The notes below the pieces were generated by a model. That model had not been told where the DNA came from. It made no database searches and saw nothing but the letters and a program-made list of their open reading frames with translations. A stretch of 64,000 bases of DNA from Deltaproteobacteria bacterium (lineage in GTDB: Bacteria > Desulfobacterota > BSN033 > UBA1163), in NCBI GenBank assembly GCA_016875195.1, contig VGRY01000009.1:1-64000 (forward strand), in the 5' to 3' direction. A program made the translations under genes and the position numbers. Below are positions 9,051 to 16,776 of this stretch, piece by piece; within the stretch, counting starts at the first letter, position 1; the number at the start of each line of letters is the position of its first letter.

Positions 9051-9138
9051 AAGAGAAATTCAGCCCCTTTCTCTTTTAAGGCTTTAATGGTAAGGTCTTT
9101 CCATTCTAAGCATGACATACCGTTAAACTCCAACCTCT

Positions 9139-9942
9139 TCAACTCCTTTCCCGATAACCCAATCGCTGGGAGATCTTCAACGCTGTTTCCATCACCTCCT
9201 TTTTAAATATTTCCTGAACCAACTTTTTTGTAACCCGAAAAGCCGGTCCAGAGATACTGACAGCGGCCACTGCATTTCCCGCCTCGTTATAGATAGGCGC
9301 GCCTACACATCGAACACCCTTCTCATTCTCTTCGTCATCGATGGCATAGCCCTGATGCCTGACCACCTTCAGGTGTTCTTTCAACAGGGCTGGGTCCGTG
9401 ACGGTATTTTCCGTTCTTTTAGTTAATTTGATCTTTCCTAAAAAATGATTCAGTGCTTCATCAGAAAAGAGGGAGAGGAGAACCTTGCCCACGGCGCTGC
9501 TATGGGCTGGATTCCGGAGCCCGATTCGCGAAGCCATCCTCAGGCCGCTTGGATTGTGATCGCCTTCCACCTTATCGATGTAGACGATCTCATTTCGGTC
9601 AAGCACGACCATGTGGACGGTCTCTTTCGTCCTTTCAGCCAGCTCCTTTAAAAAAGGTTCGGCTTCCTTGCGGAGATCGAGCTGACCCAGAAGGAGGTTT
9701 CCGAGCTCCACCAATTTGAACCCGAGGAGATAGTTTCTCGTCTTCGAATCCTGCCGGACATATCCGAGGAAAGATAGAGAAGAGAGGAGGCGATGTGTCG
9801 TTCCCTTCGGAAGGCTCACTTTTGCGGAGAGGTCCCGGATGCTAATCCCATGAGGATTCTGCCCTAAAATATCGAGAATCAGAGAGACGCGCTCGATGGT
9901 CTGGACGAGATTGTTGGGTTTTGATTCCTGAGGAATTACCAT
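9139..9942 (-). CDS. IclR-family transcriptional regulator
   Basis: A 267-residue regulator. The N-terminal winged helix-turn-helix spans about residues 12-70 (IRDLSAKVSLPKGTTHRLLS), followed by the IclR effector domain with HMVVLDRNEIVYIDKVEG, PAHSSAVGKVLLS and YAIDDEENEKGVRCVGAPI. The frame extends to 9993, but a TTGACA-N17-TACTAT promoter at 10005-9977 would start the transcript below that codon, so Met at 9942 is preferred. It is divergent from the RraA operon and just upstream of the ABC remnant. It probably controls the RraA operon, its own gene, or both. Confidence 0.9.
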   Translation of the reverse strand: MVIPQESKPNNLVQTIERVSLILDILGQNPHGISIRDLSAKVSLPKGTTHRLLSSLSFLGYVRQDSKTRNYLLGFKLVELGNLLLGQLDLRKEAEPFLKELAERTKETVHMVVLDRNEIVYIDKVEGDHNPSGLRMASRIGLRNPAHSSAVGKVLLSLFSDEALNHFLGKIKLTKRTENTVTDPALLKEHLKVVRHQGYAIDDEENEKGVRCVGAPIYNEAGNAVAAVSISGPAFRVTKKLVQEIFKKEVMETALKISQRLGYRERS

Positions 9943-9958
9943 AACCGTTTCGTAATAT

Positions 9959-9971
9959 GGAACGATGTTCC
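9959..9971. promoter_or_regulatory. Palindromic operator, probable IclR self-regulation site
   Basis: GGAACGATGTTCC is a perfect inverted repeat of five-base arms around GAT, flanked on both sides by GTAATAT. It covers the predicted transcription start of the iclR-family gene and lies 17 bases before its start codon. Confidence 0.55.
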
Positions 9972-9976
9972 GTAAT

Positions 9977-10005
9977 ATAGTAGCGACATTCATTGTCTAT
10001 GTCAA
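9977..10005 (-). promoter_or_regulatory. Sigma-70 promoter of the IclR-family gene
   Basis: TTGACA (10005-10000), 17 bases, TACTAT (9982-9977) on the minus strand. Transcription would begin near 9970, inside the palindrome. Confidence 0.6.
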
Positions 10006-10117
10006 GTCCTTTTTGAAAATTTGTAGTCTCCCTTTACTTTGATTTATTTTGGTGATTTGTGTTAGATACTGACCCATGATACTTTAAAATTTCCCTCTAA
10101 TATTTAAAGAACAAAAA

Positions 10118-10222
10118 GTTGTCATGCCGAACTTGATTCGGCATCTCGCTTTAACTCAAACTCCAGATCCTGAAACAATACTGAAATGAATTCAGCACAA
10201 GGTTCAGGATGACAGGCCCGGG
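10118..10222. repeat. Dispersed palindromic repeat, copy 1 (GTCATGCCGAAC family)
   Basis: Starts with GTCATGCCGAACTTGATTCG, continues to GGCATCTCG, and ends with CCTGAAACA, then TTCAGGATGACAGG. The two halves are themselves inverted repeats. An inverted copy lies at 30140-30222. It fills the 350-base gap between the divergent IclR and RraA genes, with no other coding content seen. Confidence 0.65.
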
Positions 10223-10293
10223 AAATTTCAACTATTTTTGTGTTAGTGATTAGGAGAAAAAGTATTTAAAACTTGAACTCAGGAGGGGAGGCA

Positions 10294-10998
10294 ATGCCAC
10301 AATATCTCAACCAAGAAGAGCTGAAAACCATCAGCGGCTGGTCAACCTGTTCCATTGCTAATGCCATCGAGTTATTCAATATCCAGCCCCGAAACGAAGG
10401 GTTCATGTTACCAGAGATCAAATGTGCCTTTCCTGAGCTGGGAAACATGATCGGCTATGCGGTCACCGCAGTGATCAGCGCGGAATCTCCGGCAGGCCGC
10501 CGGATCGAGCCGCCAGTCTGGTGGGAAGAGATACTGAAGATACCGGAGCCCAGGATCGCTGTCATTCATGATCTGGACCGACCAGTGATCGGCTCCTTCT
10601 GGGGTGAGGTGAATGCAAGTATTCACAAGGCCCTTGGGTGTGTTGGGGCAGTGACCGATGGTTCGGTACGAGACCTGGAAGAGGTGAGGAAAGCCGGATT
10701 CCATTTCTTTTCGAGTTGCGTATCGGTTTCTCACGCCTATGTGCATCTGGTGGAAGTAGGCATTCCGATAAAAGTCGGTGGATTGACAGTGAAGCCCGGG
10801 GATCTGATCTTCGGAGATCAACATGGGGTCCTTTCTATCCCTCACGAGATTGCGAGGGATGTTTCCCAGGCCGCCCAGCTCGTCGAGGATTGGGAGCGGC
10901 CGGTCATCAATTACTGTAAATCTAAACCCTTCTCCATTGAAGGTCTCAAAGAACGGTATCTGTCTCCAAGGCCCACCTGGCCTCCCCGCAACAAGTGA
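10294..10998 (+). CDS. RraA-family aldolase/decarboxylase-like protein
   Basis: A 234-residue protein of the RraA / 4-hydroxy-4-methyl-2-oxoglutarate aldolase fold. The family core is present: GCVGAVTDGSVRDLEEVRKA, with the Arg-Asp pair that binds substrate and metal, and VKPGDLIFGDQHGVLSIP. The start at 10294 has GGAGG plus GGAGG directly upstream; a TTG start at 10273 would precede this site. Family members split oxaloacetate or 4-hydroxy-4-methyl-2-oxoglutarate; others are unassigned. It opens an operon with DUF2284, dehydrogenase and VOC genes. Confidence 0.87.
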   Translation: MPQYLNQEELKTISGWSTCSIANAIELFNIQPRNEGFMLPEIKCAFPELGNMIGYAVTAVISAESPAGRRIEPPVWWEEILKIPEPRIAVIHDLDRPVIGSFWGEVNASIHKALGCVGAVTDGSVRDLEEVRKAGFHFFSSCVSVSHAYVHLVEVGIPIKVGGLTVKPGDLIFGDQHGVLSIPHEIARDVSQAAQLVEDWERPVINYCKSKPFSIEGLKERYLSPRPTWPPRNK

Positions 10999-11026
10999 GT
11001 GAGTTGATGAAAGAAGGAGGATGATC

Positions 11027-11668
11027 ATGGCAAAACCAAGACGGAAAACAAAAACTAAAGAGTTTGACTTTCTCTTGGAAGAGGCAAAGAGGCTTGGAGC
11101 TGTAGAGGCCAAACTATTCAATCCGGATAAAATGGTGGTTGAAGATCGTGTGCTGCTCAAATGTCGGACGGGATGCGACTCATACGGCAAGAAGTTTGTT
11201 TGCCCTCCATTTGCTCCTACCCCTGATGAATTCAGAAAGATGCTGAAGGAATATAGAAAAATCCTGATTACTAAGTTTCCTGGTGAGGCTGAGGCTGTGG
11301 AGGATGTTGGCAGAAGCCTTCATAAGAATCAATATTCACCCGAAACCCCGCCGGACCTTAAAGAGAGGACGAAGGATTTCTGGAATGGATGGGGTAGCGA
11401 TAAGAAGCGCATCCTTGCGGCCATGCTCGACCTGGAGAAAGCGGCCTTTAATCGGGGTTACACATTGGCCATATCATTCACTGCTGGCGCATGTGCTCTC
11501 TGTGCAAAGTGCAATATCGAAGCCACCTGCACTCATCCCACCATGGCAAGATATCCTGAACATGCTCTGGGAGTGAATGTAAAGAAAACGCTTAAGAATA
11601 TCGGGATGTCGATCAAATTCCCATTTGAGAAGCATCCAGAAGGCATTGGAATACTTTTGATCGATTAA
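11027..11668 (+). CDS. DUF2284 cysteine-rich protein, probably metal-binding
   Basis: A 213-residue soluble protein of the DUF2284 family. It has an N-terminal Cys group, CRTGCDSYGKKFVCPPFAP, and a C-terminal one, CALCAKCNIEATCTHP, whose spacing suggests an iron-sulfur or zinc site. The start is chosen at 11027, behind GAAGGAGG. It follows the RraA-like gene by 28 bases. Family members are common in anaerobes and are sometimes linked to corrinoid or redox enzymes, but no reaction is established. The role here is unknown. Confidence 0.85.
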   Translation: MAKPRRKTKTKEFDFLLEEAKRLGAVEAKLFNPDKMVVEDRVLLKCRTGCDSYGKKFVCPPFAPTPDEFRKMLKEYRKILITKFPGEAEAVEDVGRSLHKNQYSPETPPDLKERTKDFWNGWGSDKKRILAAMLDLEKAAFNRGYTLAISFTAGACALCAKCNIEATCTHPTMARYPEHALGVNVKKTLKNIGMSIKFPFEKHPEGIGILLID

Positions 11669-11699
11669 CATTTAACTTTTGTATGGAAGGTTTTTTATT

Positions 11700-11806
11700 A
11701 ACCCCTCCACACCTCCCAATCTAACGCCCCCATCCATCTTCCCCCTCTTAAGATAAGAGGGGGAAGGGGGAGTTATAAGGGGAGGCTGGGTGGGGTTATT
11801 AAAGAG
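11700..11806. repeat. C-rich/G-rich inverted repeat, copy 1
   Basis: TTAACCCCTCCACACCTCCC on the left pairs loosely with a GGGGAGGCTGGGTGGGGTTA on the right, and an inner hairpin CTTCCCCCTCTTA/TAAGAGGGGGAAG is perfect. Related elements are at 27703-27822, 36325-36386 and 37655-37797. It occupies the gap between the DUF2284 and dehydrogenase genes. Confidence 0.6.
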
Positions 11807-11894
11807 GAGGAGTTATTAAGAGGATACAAGAAAGCGTTTAACGAAGAGGCGATTCACCAATACTCGGATGAGTTTCAAATAGAAAGGAGTTGCT

Positions 11895-12923
11895 ATGACA
11901 CGGAAGATTCTGGTCCCCTGGGCAATGCCCGAAAGAGGAAGAGAGGTTTTTAAAAAATCGAAGGTAGAGGTCCGCTACTTCCATGGCCCCAAAGGGGAGC
12001 CGCCGACCTTTGAGGAATTGATTGAGGCAGTCCGTCAGGCAGATGTCCTATTACCAAGGGGGACACAACCTGTTCCGAAAGAGGTGATCGAGTCCAATCC
12101 GAACCTGCTCGGGATTGCCAATTTCGGAGTGGGATATAACAATATCGATGTCGCCACTGCCACCCAGCTCGGCATCCCGGTGACAAACACTCCTGGAGTT
12201 CTGACAGAGACGACAGCTGACCTCGGCTGGGCATTGCTCATGGCCACAGCGAGAAAGGTTCCTCAGGCACACCATTATACCCTATCAGGTGAATGGAAGG
12301 AGACTGGAGGAAAAAGTTTTATGGGGCAGGACATAGGGCCCGGAGGCTCAAATCGACCGAAGATTTTGGGTATTATCGGTTTTGGCAGAATAGGTCAGGC
12401 TGTGATGAGGAGGAGTCGAGGGTTTAAAATGAAGGTGATTGCCTATGACCCGCTGATGAAGAAAGAGATTGAGAAAAAAAGGGGAGTGGAATACAGAGAA
12501 CTGCATGATCTTCTTAAGGAGAGCGATTTTGTGACTCTCCACTGCCCTTTAACAAAGGAAACCCATCACCTCATCGGTGAGAGGGAACTTGCTTTAATGA
12601 AGCCCACTGCGATTCTTATCAATACCTCGAGGGGGCCGGTCGTCGATGAGAAGGCATTAGTCTCAATTCTTAAGGAAGGGAGGATCGCTGGTGCAGGCCT
12701 CGATGTTTATGAGCATGAACCGGAACTTACGCCGGGACTCTCTGAACTGGAGAATGTGGTGTTGCTACCCCATATCGGGAGCGCAACCCAGGACACCCGC
12801 GAGCAGATGGCCGTTGTTGCCGCAAAGAACGCCGTCGCCATGTTGAAGGGAAAAAGACCCTACACTATTGTCAACCCTGAGGTTCTTGAATCTACGGTCT
12901 ATCTTCAAAAGCTTGAGTTTTAG
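11895..12923 (+). CDS. D-2-hydroxyacid dehydrogenase
   Basis: A 342-residue NAD(P)-dependent enzyme of the phosphoglycerate/glyoxylate/D-lactate dehydrogenase family. It interconverts a 2-hydroxyacid and a 2-oxoacid. The Rossmann motif is LGIIGFGRIGQAVMRR near residue 155. The catalytic Arg lies in INTSRGPVVDEKAL, Glu in GAGLDVYEHEPE and His in LLPHIGSATQDTREQM, so the triad is complete. GAAAGGAG precedes the ATG. It may reduce or oxidise the product of the RraA-like aldolase encoded upstream. Confidence 0.92.
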   Translation: MTRKILVPWAMPERGREVFKKSKVEVRYFHGPKGEPPTFEELIEAVRQADVLLPRGTQPVPKEVIESNPNLLGIANFGVGYNNIDVATATQLGIPVTNTPGVLTETTADLGWALLMATARKVPQAHHYTLSGEWKETGGKSFMGQDIGPGGSNRPKILGIIGFGRIGQAVMRRSRGFKMKVIAYDPLMKKEIEKKRGVEYRELHDLLKESDFVTLHCPLTKETHHLIGERELALMKPTAILINTSRGPVVDEKALVSILKEGRIAGAGLDVYEHEPELTPGLSELENVVLLPHIGSATQDTREQMAVVAAKNAVAMLKGKRPYTIVNPEVLESTVYLQKLEF

Positions 12924-12958
12924 GCATAGTTAAGATACCCAGTAAAGGAGGATCATCG

Positions 12959-13384
12959 ATGTCCTATTTCATTGAACATGTCAGTATTCGATGCCAGAAT
13001 CTTGAAGCTTCTACCAATTATTTTCAAAAAATGTTTGACGCAGAGGTCATGCTGAGGCGGGAGGCGGGCCCATCAAAGAGAATTATTTTCCTTCGCATTG
13101 GCGACAGCATACTTGAGCTCATGGAGATGGGGCCGGCGTCAGATCCTGCGGAGCCGATGAAGCACTTTGGTTTCCATCATATTGGGATCAAAACGGATGA
13201 TTTCGAATCCGCCTATAAGGATCTTAAGGCTAAAGGAGCCGATTTTCTCGGTGAGCCGTTCGATCCCACCCCTGGGATCCGGTTGGTTTTCCTGAGAGAG
13301 CCCAATGGAACGGTCATCGAGTTGGCATACAGAGATCCCAAGGTTTTTCAAGAAGCCATCCGCAAGGGACTCGTGAACTGGTAA
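12959..13384 (+). CDS. VOC-family (glyoxalase fold) protein
   Basis: A 141-residue protein with two beta-alpha-beta-beta-beta units. It begins with EHVSIRCQNLEASTNYF, has the metal-ligand His in FGFHHIGIKTDDFESAY and Glu in EPNGTVIELAYRDP, as in lactoylglutathione lyase and methylmalonyl-CoA epimerase. The best-placed ribosome site is AAAGGAGG. It is 35 bases after the dehydrogenase gene and likely the end of the operon. VOC proteins catalyse lyase, epimerase or dioxygenase reactions; the reaction here is open. Confidence 0.87.
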   Translation: MSYFIEHVSIRCQNLEASTNYFQKMFDAEVMLRREAGPSKRIIFLRIGDSILELMEMGPASDPAEPMKHFGFHHIGIKTDDFESAYKDLKAKGADFLGEPFDPTPGIRLVFLREPNGTVIELAYRDPKVFQEAIRKGLVNW

Positions 13385-13561
13385 GTAGGGATAAGATAGA
13401 TTTCTTGTAAAAGGATATATGCGGGAAGGATTTGCGCAATAAAGTCAGAAAAATGAGACTGAGCGAAGATAATAAGTGTTAATTTTCAACTAGGTCCCCG
13501 AAGGTTTTCTTTTCGTCCGTGAAGGTTTTCCGATGGCGGCATTTGTCAGATAAGAGGTCGT

Positions 13562-13777
13562 TTAGAGGATATTGACTTTTCTTCTTCTGTAGCCTAAGGG
13601 GATAAAATCGTCCTTTTCTTTCTCTTCTATCTTCTTTAAGCCGAGTTCTAATAGAACTATTCTTTTCTCTTCGTCTCTCTTGGCCGTTTTCCTGTATCTC
13701 TTCAGTCCGAGTTTCTCCCTCAGCAGAAGGAACTCCACGGGCGATGTCTCTTCATATTTCTTTACTCTTTGCTTCAT
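13562..13777 (-). CDS. Small charged hypothetical protein
   Basis: A 71-residue protein rich in Lys, Arg and Glu (for example KKIEEKEKDD), probably alpha-helical, with no family I recognise. Its ATG overlaps the stop of the nucleotidyltransferase-like gene as ATGA, which argues that it is a real, coupled gene. The pair resembles a two-gene toxin-antitoxin layout, but neither partner shows a diagnostic motif that proves this. Confidence 0.5.
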   Translation of the reverse strand: MKQRVKKYEETSPVEFLLLREKLGLKRYRKTAKRDEEKRIVLLELGLKKIEEKEKDDFIPLGYRRRKVNIL

Positions 13778-14340
13778 CTTTGAACCCTACTTTTAATCTC
13801 TCCAAGCTCCGATAAAATGTCATTCTCTAACTTAGCCGATTTCCTTTCAAGATAAGGCCAGTCGAGGTCCGTGTAATAACGGTTCACTAAAAGTTCCGCC
13901 ATTTCGCAATCGATCTCCGACTTCCAGTGTTTACAGGCATTCATACGGTCAATGATGAGATCTTCTATCCCAATGATGGTGCATTGGAGCCCCTCCCCAA
14001 CTTCAACGATCTCCACAGGGGCCTCTTCTTCAGTGAGTTTGGAAGCCGGCGCTTCAATGGCCATTTTCAACCCTTCATGAATCCAGTATCTACCCTTTTC
14101 TTGGAAACCGATGGTTTTAAGCACACTATCCAGCGTTCCCCTTTCGGCATAAGCTAAGTCTATATCTGTGGTGAAATAGACTTCCCTCGAATAATAGGAT
14201 AGAGCGCAGTCTCCGATGATGATTGGACCTCTTTTACCTTTCTCCTTAAGAAGCCTGGTGATAAGTCCAACCATGAGAAGCTGTCTTCTGAGAGGAGACT
14301 CCGTATTTCTAATCATTTCGAGTATCTTGAAGGTATCCAT
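13774..14340 (-). CDS. Nucleotidyltransferase-like protein (DUF6036/AbiEii-like fold)
   Basis: About 188 residues from Met at 14340; the open frame extends with a TTG to 14454. It contains GPIIIGDCALSYYSREVYFT followed by DIDLAYA, which resembles the Gly-x-x-Ala-Leu and Thr-Asp-Ile-Asp motif of minimal nucleotidyltransferases, where two Asp bind metal. IIGIEDLIIDRMNACKHWK fits the second half of such proteins. It is cotranscribed with the 71-residue charged protein. The assignment is by motif only; a role in an abortive-infection or toxin-antitoxin system is possible but unproven. Confidence 0.6.
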   Translation of the reverse strand: MDTFKILEMIRNTESPLRRQLLMVGLITRLLKEKGKRGPIIIGDCALSYYSREVYFTTDIDLAYAERGTLDSVLKTIGFQEKGRYWIHEGLKMAIEAPASKLTEEEAPVEIVEVGEGLQCTIIGIEDLIIDRMNACKHWKSEIDCEMAELLVNRYYTDLDWPYLERKSAKLENDILSELGEIKSRVQR

Positions 14341-14536
14341 GTTAGCCAAATCATAACAATTCCTTATCGTATTTACAATATCGCAATAACCATTGGTGAC
14401 AATGGGTATTTCCCATATGATAAACTCACCACATTCTAGAAATTTTATTGACAAAAACTAGTTGAATAGTTAGGATTTTTACAAATTACACCTTGCAGTT
14501 CAATATTTGCTATGCCTGCAAATATAGAAGGGGAAA

Positions 14537-15088
14537 ATGAAATCCAAAGATTACTTCATTGTCGGTAGCAAGCTTTTTGGAATATGGTGTTTGTTTCAAG
14601 GCATTGTTGGCGTAATCGCGGCTATCCCAACATTCATATATCCGCCCAAGTTGGGACCCGAGATGGGCAGAATATACATGGCTACTTCACTTGTTGGCCG
14701 AATTATTCCTGTTCTATTTATCGTCTCAGGCATTTATCTCCTGAGAGGTGGAAACCGTCTTTATGGGTTTGCTTATCCAGAGAAAGCGGAGCAAGCGACT
14801 GATTTGGAATGGAAATTCATTCTGTTCGTTAAGATGCTCGGGATTTATCTATTAGTCGTTTATATCCCTGATTTATTGCGAACTGCCTCAGAGTGCTTTG
14901 TATACTTGAATGCACCACCATATTTAGAGATGTTTCGGGAAAGGCAGTTTACATACCTCAATGCAGCTCCTAGCGTTGGAGGTGTTCTCCTCGGGATATA
15001 CCCATTGAGAAGTGGCAGGGTGTTTATTCGTATGGGATTGAAAGCGATTCAGACAAAGTCTAACAATACCGACCCAGACAAGACATAA
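14537..15088 (+). CDS. Four-helix hypothetical membrane protein
   Basis: A 183-residue protein with about four hydrophobic segments (near residues 12-35, 48-68, 93-112 and 143-160), separated by short charged loops. GAAGGGG lies just before the ATG. I do not recognise a family. It is transcribed away from the nucleotidyltransferase-like gene and precedes the BrnT module. Nothing in the sequence tells its role; membrane-located cargo of a small accessory island is the most that can be said. Confidence 0.6.
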   Translation: MKSKDYFIVGSKLFGIWCLFQGIVGVIAAIPTFIYPPKLGPEMGRIYMATSLVGRIIPVLFIVSGIYLLRGGNRLYGFAYPEKAEQATDLEWKFILFVKMLGIYLLVVYIPDLLRTASECFVYLNAPPYLEMFRERQFTYLNAAPSVGGVLLGIYPLRSGRVFIRMGLKAIQTKSNNTDPDKT

Positions 15089-15185
15089 CAAGCCGATTGA
15101 TGAGATCGTGAATATCTCTGTTTGATTTTAGGGTGAGTACCTGCTACATCATTTTTTTCGTTAGGCATGAATATTAGAATTAAGG

Positions 15186-15191
15186 TATAAT
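15186..15191 (+). promoter_or_regulatory. -10 box of the BrnT toxin gene
   Basis: A perfect TATAAT ends five bases before the ATG of the toxin, so the message would have almost no leader. The -35 region is weak. Two other toxin genes in this window show the same layout. Confidence 0.5.
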
Positions 15192-15196
15192 AAAAC

Positions 15197-15469
15197 ATGA
15201 AAATCGAATGGGACCCTAAGAAGGCAAAGTTAAACTTACGGAAACACAGCGTCTCGTTCGAGGAAGCCGCAACTGCCATGAATGACCCCATGGCCGCGAC
15301 AGGCGCTGATCCAGACCATTCGGTTACCGAAGATCGATTTGTCACTTTCGGAGTCTCAGACCGAGATCGGTTGCTGGTGGTGGCCCACACTGAGGAAGAT
15401 GAAACGATTCGAATCATAAGTGCTCGTTTAGCGAGCAAAGGAGAAAGGAAAATATATGAAGACGGTTAA
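15197..15469 (+). CDS. brnT: BrnT-family type II toxin
   Basis: A 90-residue RelE-fold ribonuclease toxin of the BrnT family. It starts MKIEWDPKKAKLNLRKHSVS, the family hallmark, followed by FEEAATAMNDP and the strand VTFGVSDRDRLLVVAHTEE and IRIISARLASKGERKIYE, which holds the conserved Arg and Glu-Arg-Tyr residues. It comes first, as in brnTA modules, and overlaps the antitoxin gene by 14 bases. The start lies only five bases after a consensus -10 box. The toxin would cleave mRNA unless bound by its partner. Confidence 0.88.
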   Translation: MKIEWDPKKAKLNLRKHSVSFEEAATAMNDPMAATGADPDHSVTEDRFVTFGVSDRDRLLVVAHTEEDETIRIISARLASKGERKIYEDG

Positions 15470-15722
15470 GCAGACTAATAGAGACGAATTACGAGCAGAA
15501 TATAAATTGTCAGATTTTCCCCGAGGTTTCGTGCGGGGGAAGTACGTGAGCCGCCTGCGTAAGTCATCGAATGTCGTTGTTCTTAGGCCTGAGGTGGTTG
15601 AAGCATTCCCCAATGAAGAAGCTGTGAACCAGGCACTCCTTTCGCTGATCGATGTGGCACAGAGAACCACACGCCTATCAAGACGCTCAACCGCACGGAC
15701 AAAAAAGCTGCGCGCCGGTTAA
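15456..15722 (+). CDS. BrnA-like antitoxin
   Basis: An 88-residue partner of BrnT, overlapping it by 14 bases and with its own AAAGGAG site inside the toxin gene. It has a basic N-terminal part (RGKYVSRLRKS) followed by VVVLRPEVVEAFPNEEAVNQ, the ribbon-helix-helix-like region that would contact DNA and the partner. Antitoxins of BrnT are diverse; this one is identified by position and this region. Repression of the shared promoter is expected for the complex. Confidence 0.75.
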   Translation: MKTVKQTNRDELRAEYKLSDFPRGFVRGKYVSRLRKSSNVVVLRPEVVEAFPNEEAVNQALLSLIDVAQRTTRLSRRSTARTKKLRAG

Positions 15723-15723
15723 C

Positions 15724-15850
15724 TCAGTGTTTCATGCCTGTGAAGGCTACGCCCTCGATGATCCGAGTTCGGGAGGCAAAAAAGACCCCGAGCACCGGCA
15801 GCAGGGTGATGACGCAGGCTGCCATGTAATCCACCGCTTCTCTCTCATTT
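15724..15850 (-). pseudogene. C-terminal remnant of a MalG-type ABC permease
   Basis: Between the antitoxin stop and the SDR stop, the minus strand encodes about 40 residues of a sugar-permease tail: MAACVITLLPVLGVFFASRT then RIIEGVAFTGMKH and stop. This matches the last helix and the conserved Gly-x-x-x-Gly-x-x-Lys end of MalG-type permeases. The rest of the gene is missing. It is different from the tail of the permease at 16.7-17.6 kb, so a second permease gene was lost here by deletion up to the SDR gene. Confidence 0.7.
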
Positions 15851-16591
15851 GAGACTGAAACCTCCGTCCACGAGCAGGAGTTGTCCGGTGATAAAATCGG
15901 CATCCTCCGATGCGAGGAATAGAATGGCTTTAGCAATGTCTTCGGGTTGAGCCATTCTTTTAAGATAGGATCCTTCGATCATCACTCTCTTTACTTCATC
16001 CGGAAGGGGTTTGGTCATCTCGGTTAGGGTATGGCCCGGAGCGACGGTATTGACGTTGATGTGTGGGGCTAACTCCTTTGCCATTGTCTTCGTCAAATTG
16101 ATGACGGCTGCTTTTGACGCGCTGTAGTCCATGATTCCTTCCCGACCGCAGTGGTCAATGCCACGGATCGAAGAGATGTTGACGATCTTCCCTGATTTCT
16201 GCTGAAGCATATATTTCGCAGCTGCCTGGCAGCAGAGAAAGACACCGATCAAGTTGACCTCGAGGGTCTTGATCCATTCTTCGGCAGTCTTCTCCAAAAA
16301 AGGCTTCGAGATCACCACTCCAGCATTGTTGACTAGGATGTCAATTTTCCCGAACTCCTTGACGAATGCTCCAGTAAAAGTCTCGACCTGGTCCTTCTTG
16401 GAAACATCGCCAGCAAAGGCTTTAAGTGCATAGCCTTTTGATCTGGCTGTTTCAAGGGCGTGTTGGGTATGGGCCTCATTGATTTCCAAAATTCCCACTC
16501 TTGCCCCTTCGGCCAGCATGAAGAGTGCAGTAGTGAGCCCGATCCCCCTTCCTCCACCCGTGATTAGAGCTGTTTTATCCTTGAATCGCAT
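15845..16591 (-). CDS. SDR-family NAD(P)-dependent dehydrogenase
   Basis: A 248-residue classical short-chain dehydrogenase. The cofactor motif is TGGGRGIG at residues 10-17, the structural motif NNAG, the catalytic Ser in IVNISSIRG and Tyr/Lys in YSASKAAVINLTK. The C-terminus ends GQLLLVDGGFSLK, typical of FabG-like and sugar/alcohol dehydrogenases. It is the last gene of the ABC operon on this strand. It probably oxidises the imported polyol or hydroxyacid, but the substrate is unknown. Confidence 0.92.
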   Translation of the reverse strand: MRFKDKTALITGGGRGIGLTTALFMLAEGARVGILEINEAHTQHALETARSKGYALKAFAGDVSKKDQVETFTGAFVKEFGKIDILVNNAGVVISKPFLEKTAEEWIKTLEVNLIGVFLCCQAAAKYMLQQKSGKIVNISSIRGIDHCGREGIMDYSASKAAVINLTKTMAKELAPHINVNTVAPGHTLTEMTKPLPDEVKRVMIEGSYLKRMAQPEDIAKAILFLASEDADFITGQLLLVDGGFSLK

Positions 16592-16776
16592 GTCTGTGTT
16601 TCTCCTTTCTTAACAATCAGTGCAAAATAGACATTGCATAATTAGCAATTAACAATGAACTGGTAAAGGACTATCTATAAAAATACATTGTTAATTTTTC
16701 AATGTTAACTTTGCAATTTACAATTAGCCTTTGACGGCACCGGCGCCCCAACCACGGATCAGGTACCGCTGTACCG

